A stretch of DNA of 64,000 nt from CAIVVT01 sp052145115 (lineage in GTDB: Bacteria > Acidobacteriota > Terriglobia > Bryobacterales > Bryobacteraceae). Numbering within the stretch: position 1 is the stretch's first letter; each line of letters opens with the position of its first letter. Position numbers and translations under genes: made by a program. The notes under the pieces were generated by a model. The model was given only the letters and a program-made list of their open reading frames with translations, was not told where the DNA came from and did no database searches. Below, in pieces: positions 34,470-41,224 of this stretch. The DNA is taken from NCBI GenBank assembly GCA_052145115.1, contig JBKQPG010000094.1:1-64000 (forward strand), in the 5' to 3' direction.

Positions 34470-35498
34470 ATGAGCGAATCTTTCGACGCATTGCTGGTGG
34501 TGGGCTTCGGAGGTCCGGAGAGCGCCGCGGAGGTGATGCCGTTCCTCGAAAACGTCGCGCGCGGCCGCGACATCCCGCGCCAGCGTCTGCTGGCCGTGGC
34601 GGAGAATTACTACCGGCTGGGCGGCCGGAGCCCGATCAACGACCAAAACCGGGCGCTGATTGCCGCGCTCGGCGCGGAGCTGGAGACGCACGGCGTGAAG
34701 CTGCCGATCTACCTGGGCAACCGCAACTGGCATCCATTGCTGGCGGAGACGATGCGCCGCATGACGGCCGACGGCGTGCGGCGGGCGCTGATCTTCGTCA
34801 CGTCCGCCTATAGCAGCTACTCGGCCTGCCGGCAGTATCTGGAGGATGTCGAGACGGCGCGCACTCAGATCGGCGCAGGCGCGCCGCAGTTCGAGCGGTT
34901 GCCGCGCTACTGCCTGCTGCCGGGCTTCGTCGAGCCGCTGATCGAGCGCGTGCGCGACGCCCGGGCGCGGGTTCCGGAGGAGCGGCGGGGCGCGGCCCGG
35001 CTGCTTTGCACGGCGCACAGCATCCCGCTCGAGATGGCGCAGACATCCAAGTACCTGGAGCAGCTCACGGAGGTGGCGCGGCGGGTGGCCGCCGGCGCGG
35101 GATTTTCATCTCACCGGCTGGTGTTCCAGAGCCGCAGCGGACCCCCCGCGCAGCCGTGGCTGGAACCCGACGTGCGCGAGGCGCTCAGCCAGGAGGCCGC
35201 GGCGGGCGTGAAGGATGTGATCGTCGCGCCGATCGGCTTCATCTCGGACCATATGGAAGTCGTGTTCGACCTCGATACGCAGGCCCGCGAGCACGCCCAA
35301 AGGGCGGGGATCAACCTGGTGCGGGCGGCGACCGTGGGCACGCATCCGAAATTCGTGGCCATGATCCGGGCGCTGATCGAGGAACGCCTGAGCGGGGCCG
35401 CGGAGGCCTGGCAGTGGCCCTGCCTGGAGAACTGCTGCCCGGCGCCGCACCGCATGGGCCTGCCGCCGGAGCGGCCGGCTTGCGGGTCCGCCGGCTGA
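34470..35498 (+). CDS. cpfC: Coproporphyrin ferrochelatase
   Basis: Inserts Fe(II) into coproporphyrin III in the coproporphyrin-dependent haem pathway. It has 342 residues. Family landmarks: LLVVGFGGPESAAEVMPFLENV, FVTSAYSSYSACRQYLEDV, the catalytic His in LCTAHSIPLEMA, VFQSRSGPPAQPWLEPDV, and PIGFISDHMEVVFDLDTQA with the conserved Glu. The last pattern is close to the actinobacterial-type enzyme. The C-terminus CLENCCPAP may hold ligands of a [2Fe-2S] cluster, as in mycobacterial and some other ferrochelatases (inference). The gene for the next step, chdC, lies 1.4 kb downstream. TAGAAG and AAGG both precede ATG closely. Confidence 0.9.
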   Translation: MSESFDALLVVGFGGPESAAEVMPFLENVARGRDIPRQRLLAVAENYYRLGGRSPINDQNRALIAALGAELETHGVKLPIYLGNRNWHPLLAETMRRMTADGVRRALIFVTSAYSSYSACRQYLEDVETARTQIGAGAPQFERLPRYCLLPGFVEPLIERVRDARARVPEERRGAARLLCTAHSIPLEMAQTSKYLEQLTEVARRVAAGAGFSSHRLVFQSRSGPPAQPWLEPDVREALSQEAAAGVKDVIVAPIGFISDHMEVVFDLDTQAREHAQRAGINLVRAATVGTHPKFVAMIRALIEERLSGAAEAWQWPCLENCCPAPHRMGLPPERPACGSAG

Positions 35499-35546
35499 AG
35501 GCGCGGCCTGCTTTTTTCTGGTGAGAGGCGCGCCGACAGTGCGAGA

Positions 35547-36287
35547 ATGACAGCCATGCGCGTGCGCAACGTTCGGGCGTTGATGGGAGGGGCCGTGGCG
35601 GCGGCTCTGCTCCTCATTCAGGGCGGCTGCGGGAAGCCGGCCGAGCCCAAAAAGGCCGAGGCGCCCAAGAAGGAATCGCCGCCCTCCGCGCGGCCGATGC
35701 CGCAGGCTTATAAGGTCCGTTTCGTGACCACCAAGGGGGCCTTCGTGGTGGAAGTGCACAAGCAGTGGTCGCCCAACGGCGCGGAGCGCTTCTGGCGGCT
35801 GGTGAATCTCGGTTTCTTCGACAATTCGAAGATCTTCCGGGTGAAGCGGGGATTTGTGGCGCAGTTCGGCGTGTCGAACGATCCGCAGACCAACGCGCTG
35901 TTCAACAACCTGCCGATCAAAGACGACCCGGTGAAGATGAGCAACCGCAAAGGCATGGTGACGTTTGCGGCCGACGGTCCGGGGACGCGGCGCACGCAGG
36001 TGTTCATCAATCTGGGCGACAACAAGATGCTCGACAGGCAGGGCTTCGCGCCGTTCGGGAAGGTGGTGGAGGGGATGGACGTCGTCGAGACCTTCTACCC
36101 GGGCTACGGCGACATGCCGCCACGCGGCAACGGACCCGACCCGAGCAAGCTGGCCGTCGAGGGCAACTCCTACGCGGAGCAGAAATTCCCGTGGCTGGAT
36201 GGAATCATCAAGGCCAGCGTCGTGGAAGAGAAGTCGGCGTTGGCGGATCTGAGAGCCCGCGTCAAAGAAATCGCGTGGAAGAGATGA
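35547..36287 (+). CDS. Cyclophilin-type peptidylprolyl isomerase, exported
   Basis: Catalyses proline cis-trans isomerisation outside the cytoplasm. The protein is 246 residues (243 if the ATG at 35556 is used). An N-terminal signal ALMGGAVAAALLLIQGGCGK ends in a Cys that may be lipidated, though the -3 residue (Gln) is not a standard lipobox. A Lys/Pro/Glu-rich linker leads into the cyclophilin domain: VTTKGAFVVEVHKQWSPNGAERFWRLVNLGFFDN, FRVKRGFVAQFGV, QVFINLGDNKMLDRQGFAPFGKVVEGMDVVE. The bacterial PpiA/B pattern is complete. It overlaps or abuts the second cyclophilin gene as a tandem duplicate. Confidence 0.88.
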   Translation: MTAMRVRNVRALMGGAVAAALLLIQGGCGKPAEPKKAEAPKKESPPSARPMPQAYKVRFVTTKGAFVVEVHKQWSPNGAERFWRLVNLGFFDNSKIFRVKRGFVAQFGVSNDPQTNALFNNLPIKDDPVKMSNRKGMVTFAADGPGTRRTQVFINLGDNKMLDRQGFAPFGKVVEGMDVVETFYPGYGDMPPRGNGPDPSKLAVEGNSYAEQKFPWLDGIIKASVVEEKSALADLRARVKEIAWKR

Positions 36288-36313
36288 AAGCCGGGAAGGA
36301 AGACGGAGTGCAA

Positions 36314-36835
36314 ATGTACCAGGTGAAGTTCGAGACGACCAAGGGCGAGTTCGTGATTGAGGTCAACGCGGAGTGGGCGCCGCTGGGGGCGGCCCGCTTC
36401 AGCGAACTGGTGGGCGGCGGTTTCTACGACGGCGCCAAGTTCTTCCGCGTGCTCCCCGGGTTCGTGGTGCAGTTCGGCCTGCCCGCGGACCCCAAGATCG
36501 CGCCCAAGGTCGGAAATTTGGCCGACGATCCGGTGACCCAGACCAACGCCAAGGGCACCATCACGTTCGCCACGGCAGGGCCGGACACGCGCACCACCCA
36601 GGTGTTCATCAACCTGACGGACAACAAGCGGCTGGACGGCATGGGCTTCGCGCCGTTCGGCAAGGTCGTCTCGGGGCTGGACGTCGTCGAGAAGCTGTAC
36701 GCCGGTTACGGGGAAGGCGCGCCGCACGGCCACGGACCCGACCAGGGCCGGGCCCGCACGCAGGGCAACGCCTATCTCGAGGCCAGCTTCCCCAAGCTGG
36801 ACGGGATCACCAAGGCCACCATCGTCGCCGCGTAG
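36314..36835 (+). CDS. Cyclophilin-type peptidylprolyl isomerase, cytoplasmic
   Basis: 173 residues and no signal peptide. It is the tandem paralogue of the gene just upstream: FETTKGEFVIEVNAEWAPLGAARFSELVGGGFYDGAKFFRVLPGFVVQFGL, QVFINLTDNKRLDGMGFAPFGKVVSGLDVVE. The start chosen is ATG 36314, with GGAG five nt before it and the normal family N-terminus (MYQVKFETTKG). An ATGA overlap with the previous stop at 36284 is an alternative that would add ten residues. The frame further upstream is a shadow of the first cyclophilin gene. Confidence 0.88.
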   Translation: MYQVKFETTKGEFVIEVNAEWAPLGAARFSELVGGGFYDGAKFFRVLPGFVVQFGLPADPKIAPKVGNLADDPVTQTNAKGTITFATAGPDTRTTQVFINLTDNKRLDGMGFAPFGKVVSGLDVVEKLYAGYGEGAPHGHGPDQGRARTQGNAYLEASFPKLDGITKATIVAA

Positions 36836-36858
36836 ATCGGGAGCCGCGCTGCCGGCGG

Positions 36859-37701
36859 CTATTCGACCGCGCCGCGGGCGTCGCCGGCCATGAATGCCGC
36901 GAAGCCCTGCGGCTTCACGCGCAGGCCGATATAGAAGGCGCCGAACAGCGCGTAGACGGCGCTGGCGGCGTCGAAACGCATCTCGTAGATCAGCCGCTTA
37001 AAGGGCAGCGGATCGTCGGCGAACAGGTCCACGCCCCACTCCCAATCGTCGAAGCCGATCGAGCCTGAGATCACCTGTTTGACAATGCCGCCGTACTTGC
37101 GGCCGATGAGCCCGTGCTCGTGCATCATGCGCTGGCGGTCGACGAACGATTCCAGATACCAGTTCTTCTCCTCGCCGCGTTTGCGGTCCATGGGGTAAAA
37201 GCAGAGGTAGCGCGAGGCCGGCACCTCGGGGTACAGGCGCGAGCTCATGGCGGCGCGCTGGCGCTCCAGCAGCTCCTGCTGGGCTTTGTCCCAATCATCG
37301 GTATCCGGCTCCAGACCGCGCGCGGCGAGCTCTTCATAGATTTTGCGCGTGGATTCGTATAGCCCCAGTTCGACCACGCTGAGGTAGGAATTCACAAGCT
37401 CGCAGTAGGCGGCGATGCGCAGCCGCGAGACATTCAACTGGGCTTCCAGCAGGGCCGTGAAATCATGCCGGTAGTGCAGCAGCAGCAGATCGCCCTTATG
37501 GCCCAGCATGGCGTAGGCGGCGGTTTGCGAACCGCCGCGCGCGGCCTCGGCCCGGGTGAGCCACTCGCGGAATTCGTCCACTACTTCAGTTCGCGTCCCG
37601 GCGTCGGCGGCCTGCCACTCGTCCCAGCGGAGGCGGAAGATCTGATGCAGGACGCTGGCGCCTTCGAGCGTCAATGGAACGATGGGCTGAATCTGGCTCA
37701 T
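36859..37701 (-). CDS. chdC: Coproheme decarboxylase (ChdC/HemQ, chlorite dismutase fold)
   Basis: Decarboxylates coproheme III to haem b using peroxide, the last step of the coproporphyrin pathway. It has 280 residues in two ferredoxin-like halves. Markers: the substrate Tyr in CFYPMDRKRGEEKNWY (YPMxKKR-type), the proximal haem His in HEHGLIGRKYGGIVKQVISGSIGFDDWEWGVDLFADDPLPFKRLIYEMRFDAASAVYA, and the closing FGAFYIGLRVKP. The short distance from cpfC, with only two cyclophilin genes between, supports the pathway assignment. It is transcribed convergently with the second cyclophilin gene, 23 nt between stops. Confidence 0.92.
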   Translation of the reverse strand: MSQIQPIVPLTLEGASVLHQIFRLRWDEWQAADAGTRTEVVDEFREWLTRAEAARGGSQTAAYAMLGHKGDLLLLHYRHDFTALLEAQLNVSRLRIAAYCELVNSYLSVVELGLYESTRKIYEELAARGLEPDTDDWDKAQQELLERQRAAMSSRLYPEVPASRYLCFYPMDRKRGEEKNWYLESFVDRQRMMHEHGLIGRKYGGIVKQVISGSIGFDDWEWGVDLFADDPLPFKRLIYEMRFDAASAVYALFGAFYIGLRVKPQGFAAFMAGDARGAVE

Positions 37702-37852
37702 AGGGAATGCTGGCCGGGCGCTGGCCCCGTATCCGCTACGATAGCACTCGTTCCCGCGGGAGTCGCCAGAGTCGCCAGAGTGTCACAAAACCCGTGCGCG
37801 GCGCGGCGCGGCCAATCCGGTCCCGCCGTGGACGCCGTGATTCGATCTGCGG

Positions 37853-38899
37853 CTACCGACGCCCGCCTCGGCGGACCCGCGCCAGCAGCCCGCCCAAGCC
37901 AACAAGCGCGCCCGCCACCAGCAGCCAGGATGCCGGCTCGGGCGTATTGGCCTCCACGCTCGGATCGGACGTCGTCTGGACGTCGTCCCCGCCGCCGGAA
38001 TTCTGCGACCCTCCGGAACCCTTCCCCGCGGGCTTGGCCGGCGGCTGGAGCGGGGCCTGGATAGCCGCCAGGTTCCACCCCGGGTAATACCACGGCGCGG
38101 AAAAGCCGATCCAGCGGGGTCCCGGAATTTCATCCTGTTCCTGCGAAGAAAAGGCGCCGTCGGTGGGCGTGGAAGTAATCAGTTCTTCCGGGACCGCGGC
38201 GAGAGGAGGCATCTGCGGCAATTGAGGAGGAGTTCCCAAGGTCAGCAGCCGGGCCTGTTCCAGCGCCGGGGGCGTCTCCAGCGGCGCCATCGGGCCTCCC
38301 GGCAGCAGCGGAGTGTCCAGCTCGACCAGCGCCGGTTCCCGGGGCGTCGTTTTGGACATCGCAGCGTCCGAGATGCGGTTGCCGCAGCGCGCCCGCACTA
38401 GGTTGGCGCCGTCGGTCAGGACCGTCTCGCCCGCGGGCAGACGGACTTTCCTGGTCGTCCAATACACCTGGTCGCCCTTGCGAAAAGATACGTAGACCAG
38501 TTTCTCCGAATCGAGGGTCGTCACTCTGAGGCGCGCCAGATCCAGCCCGCGGTAATGTTCGCCCACCACGGGATCGCTGGCCACGGCGCGCCGCGCCTCC
38601 TCGGCGCCGGTCACTCCCCCGGGGACCACGGAATAGGCGTAGATCAGCCGCGTGGTGCGGTCTGAAAACAGGCGCCGGCTCTCTTCGGAGACGGAGGGCG
38701 GCGCCTGGCCCAGCGCGTGTTTCGGCTCCCTCAGGACTTCCAGTTCCGGCCACTTCCAATACACCGCCGCCGCGCCCGTGAGCAGCAGCAAAGCTAGCAA
38801 TCGGAATGGCAGCCGCCTGTCGCGACGCCTCAGGCGCCTCTGCCGGGTGAGCGCCCGGCGCAGGTCAAATTCGATATTGTGCTCGCGAAAGGACGGCAC
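37853..38899 (-). CDS. PEP-CTERM sorting domain protein with N-terminal signal anchor
   Basis: 348 residues. The C-terminus TPEPASWLLVAGALVGLGGLLARVRRGGRR is a canonical PEP-CTERM signal (Pro-Glu-Pro, membrane helix, basic tail), recognised by exosortase. The N-terminus is not a normal signal peptide: about 32 mostly basic residues precede a membrane helix (LLALLLLTGAAAVYW), giving a signal-anchor look. The middle (about residues 75-290) is not recognised; a strand-rich region is followed by a Pro-rich linker and a Gly/Ser stretch before the signal. GTG start with GGAGGA nine nt upstream. No exosortase gene is in the window. Confidence 0.78.
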   Translation of the reverse strand: MPSFREHNIEFDLRRALTRQRRLRRRDRRLPFRLLALLLLTGAAAVYWKWPELEVLREPKHALGQAPPSVSEESRRLFSDRTTRLIYAYSVVPGGVTGAEEARRAVASDPVVGEHYRGLDLARLRVTTLDSEKLVYVSFRKGDQVYWTTRKVRLPAGETVLTDGANLVRARCGNRISDAAMSKTTPREPALVELDTPLLPGGPMAPLETPPALEQARLLTLGTPPQLPQMPPLAAVPEELITSTPTDGAFSSQEQDEIPGPRWIGFSAPWYYPGWNLAAIQAPLQPPAKPAGKGSGGSQNSGGGDDVQTTSDPSVEANTPEPASWLLVAGALVGLGGLLARVRRGGRR

Positions 38900-39235
38900 A
38901 GCTTAGGTCCTCCGGCCGCTCCCATCGGGGCGCGGTCCGCTCATATGCCGATGCTAATGTGCCGTGACTTCCGATACCCCCTAGGACTGTACTACGCGAC
39001 CCTCCGGACGAGGCTCCGAAAACCCGCCTCGGAGCCCTCCTGTTTCCTTGTAACCAGTTGATAAAAAAGACTTAGTAATTAGCGAAAAGGGCCCAGTACT
39101 AAACCCGATCGGCGCCCTGTTCCGGCCCTCCGGCGGAGTAATTGCGGGGTAACTATTAATTAAAGGATGCGCTGGACGCCGTCCTTCCGGCCGGTGCCCC
39201 TCGGCACCCTCGCGCCTCTGGCCGGGCCAGCGCGA
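38900..39235. other. Gene-free stretch between two minus-strand genes
   Basis: It contains a perfect 8-bp hairpin GGCTCCGA/TCGGAGCC (39012-39036), an AT-rich patch (39060-39165) and, nearest the response regulator stop, the structured region listed separately. No gene or known RNA motif was recognised. The patch probably holds the promoter of the PEP-CTERM gene. Confidence 0.3.
39170..39234 (-). terminator. Possible terminator after the two-component operon
   Basis: Just beyond the response-regulator stop: an outer stem GCGCTGG/CCAGCGC (39170-39176 with 39228-39234) enclosing a hairpin GGTGCC/GGCACC with a 4-nt loop (39194-39209). On the minus strand the outer stem is followed by CATCCTTTAATTAATAG, only moderately U-rich. 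Confidence 0.4.
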
Positions 39236-39886
39236 TCAACTCTTCGTGTCGGGCAGTTCGGGCATCGGCACCAGCCCCTTCTTGAGGGCGTAGACCACCA
39301 GGTCGGCGGTGCGGTGGATGCCCAGCGCCTGCATCAGGTTGGCGCGGTGTACCGAGATCGTGTTCACGCTCAGCCCCAGCAGCGCTGCGATTTCGCGGTT
39401 CGATTTGCCCTGGACAATGTGCTGCAGGACCTCGCGTTCGCGCTGCGTCAGTTTGTCATAGTCGCTCTCGTGCTCCTGCGTGGGCATGTTCAGGCCCGGC
39501 GCCAGCACGGTGCGCCCCGCGGCCACCTCTTTGATGGCGTAGGGCAGGTCCACCTCGAGCGCGTTCTTCAACAGAAACCCCAGCGCGCCCGCGGCGAAGG
39601 CGTTGCGCACGTAATTGTCCTCGGAGTACATGCTGAGGATCAGCACCTTGGTCTCGGGCCGGTGGCGCAGGATCTGGCCGGTAGCCTGGATGCCATCGAG
39701 TTCCGGCATCGAAAGATCCATCACCACAACCTGCGGGCTGAGCTGCAAAGCGCACTCGATGGCGCTGCTGCCGGTGGACGCTTCGCCCACCACCTGGATC
39801 TCGGGGTCGTCGTCGAGCAGCCGCCGGAAGCCCTTTCTGACCAGGCTGTGGTCGTCAACCAGCAGAACTGTGATCGGACTTATCAT
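39236..39886 (-). CDS. NarL/FixJ-type response regulator
   Basis: DNA-binding output partner of the adjacent kinase, 216 residues. Receiver domain: acidic pocket VDDHS, phosphoacceptor Asp57 in VVVMDLSMPELDG, Thr/Ser and Lys in LILSMYSED and GFLLKNA. A linker leads to a C-terminal LuxR-type HTH (LTQREREVLQHIVQGKSNREIAALLGLSVNTISVHRANLMQALG). It overlaps the kinase gene by 4 nt, so the two are translationally coupled. Its target genes cannot be read from the sequence. Confidence 0.95.
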   Translation of the reverse strand: MISPITVLLVDDHSLVRKGFRRLLDDDPEIQVVGEASTGSSAIECALQLSPQVVVMDLSMPELDGIQATGQILRHRPETKVLILSMYSEDNYVRNAFAAGALGFLLKNALEVDLPYAIKEVAAGRTVLAPGLNMPTQEHESDYDKLTQREREVLQHIVQGKSNREIAALLGLSVNTISVHRANLMQALGIHRTADLVVYALKKGLVPMPELPDTKS

Positions 39887-41205
39887 TCAGCTACTCCAGC
39901 CCGCAGCGGAACCTGCAAGGAAACGCGCACGCCGCCTCCGGCGGGCTTGGAAAACTCCAGCACGCCGCCCAGCAACCCGGCCCTCTCGCGCATCGAGATG
40001 AGACCGATGCCGCGTCGCGGCACTTCCTCCGGCATCCCCACGCCGTGGTCCTCGACCGCCAGCGCGACATGAGTCGGCGCATATTCGGCTCGCACCCAAA
40101 CCTCGGAAGCCCTGGCGTGTCGCAGCACGTTGTTCAAGGCCTCCTGCAAGATCCTGTAAACGTGGATGGCGACCTGGTCGCCGATCCAAAGCGCAGTACC
40201 GATTTTCGCATAATGGACGCATAAACCCGACTGTTTTTCAAACTGTTCGAGATACCATTCAATACTTTTCTCCAGTCCGTAATCGTCCAGGACCGGCGGG
40301 TGCAGCATCTGCGACATCAGCCGCACGCGTTCCAGCGTGCCCGCGGCCACCTCCCGGATCTCCTTCAAGCCGGATTGCGCGGGCGACTCCTCGGAGACCT
40401 GCTTCCGCACCCGCTGCAGCATCGCGCCGATGGCCGTCAGCACCTGGCCGAATTCGTCGTGCAGTTCGCGCGCCAGCGTGCGGAACACATCCTCTTGAAC
40501 ATTGATCACCTGCCGGGCCAGCTCCTGGCGCTCGTCGGAGAGTTTTTCCAGGCGTTCGAAAATGCGGCGGCTGAAGCGGATCACTGAAACGCCGGTAGCG
40601 CCGATCGCCAGCAACCCGGCGGCCAGGAACCAATACAGGTTCGTCTCCACCCGCCGGTAAATCTCACTCACGGCCCGCGCGCCCGCCGTCTCGGCGTCGC
40701 TGTTTTGCACCAGCAATTGCGCCACGCTCGAATTCAAGGTCTCGCGCTCCGAGTCCAGCCGCGTCCGGATCAGCGTCCGGGCCTCGTTTTCCTGGCTGTT
40801 CGCGGCCCGCATCCACATCTGGTCCATCTCGTCCCACAAGCGTCGCATGCTGGCATCGAGCATGTCCTGCTGGTCGCGCGCGCGCGACTCCGGAATCAGG
40901 TCGCGCTCCTGCCGGAGCGCGTCGTCGAGATCCGCGTGCAGCCGGTCCATCGCCGCGTGATGGGCTGTCAGCGGCCGCGGATCGCCGCTTTCGGCCATCT
41001 CGTGCAGCGTCAGGCCGATCTGGTACAGGTCATTCTGAATGCGCACCAGTTGCAGCGAGTCGCGGCGGTTGCGGTCCACGGTTTCCAGTTGCAGCCGCTG
41101 CAGCCCGCGGACCTGGTCGAGCGTGAATCCGAAGTAGATCGCCACGGCGGCCAGTGTGACGCCCAGTCCGAGAAATTGTGGCCCCCACGGTGCACGCCCC
41201 TGCAT
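39883..41205 (-). CDS. NarX/DegS-type sensor histidine kinase
   Basis: 440 residues. Two membrane helices (about 10-27 and 190-210) flank a periplasmic sensor of four helices (about 30-188), similar in layout to CHASE3 or NarX-type sensors. There is no clear HAMP, but a short coiled coil leads to the HisKA_3 dimerisation domain with His249 in ARELHDEFGQVLTAIGAML. The HATPase region has N-box RILQEALNNVLRHARA, VAVEDHGVGMPEE and GLISMRERAGLLGG. A TAGGAT hexamer ends 6 nt before ATG, with no Shine-Dalgarno sequence. Divergent from the M3 peptidase, sharing one short promoter region. Confidence 0.93.
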   Translation of the reverse strand: MQGRAPWGPQFLGLGVTLAAVAIYFGFTLDQVRGLQRLQLETVDRNRRDSLQLVRIQNDLYQIGLTLHEMAESGDPRPLTAHHAAMDRLHADLDDALRQERDLIPESRARDQQDMLDASMRRLWDEMDQMWMRAANSQENEARTLIRTRLDSERETLNSSVAQLLVQNSDAETAGARAVSEIYRRVETNLYWFLAAGLLAIGATGVSVIRFSRRIFERLEKLSDERQELARQVINVQEDVFRTLARELHDEFGQVLTAIGAMLQRVRKQVSEESPAQSGLKEIREVAAGTLERVRLMSQMLHPPVLDDYGLEKSIEWYLEQFEKQSGLCVHYAKIGTALWIGDQVAIHVYRILQEALNNVLRHARASEVWVRAEYAPTHVALAVEDHGVGMPEEVPRRGIGLISMRERAGLLGGVLEFSKPAGGGVRVSLQVPLRAGVAE

Positions 41206-41210
41206 GTCGG

Positions 41211-41217
41211 TATCCTA
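41211..41217. promoter_or_regulatory. Symmetric -10 element serving both divergent genes
   Basis: TATCCT (41211-41216, plus) and TAGGAT (41217-41212, minus) are the two strands of one 7-bp box, TATCCTA. The plus-strand copy ends 8 nt before GTG 41225; the minus-strand copy ends 6 nt before ATG 41205. The two start codons are only 19 bp apart. Confidence 0.45.
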
Positions 41218-41224
41218 TCCTAGA

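Noticed and set aside
35765..36283. N-terminal extension of the second cyclophilin frame.
   Set aside because: It is a shadow of the first cyclophilin gene; the protein proper starts at 36284 or 36314.
38900..39235. Possible riboswitch upstream of the PEP-CTERM gene.
   Set aside because: Apart from a simple 8-bp hairpin and AT-rich DNA, no match to a known riboswitch consensus could be made.
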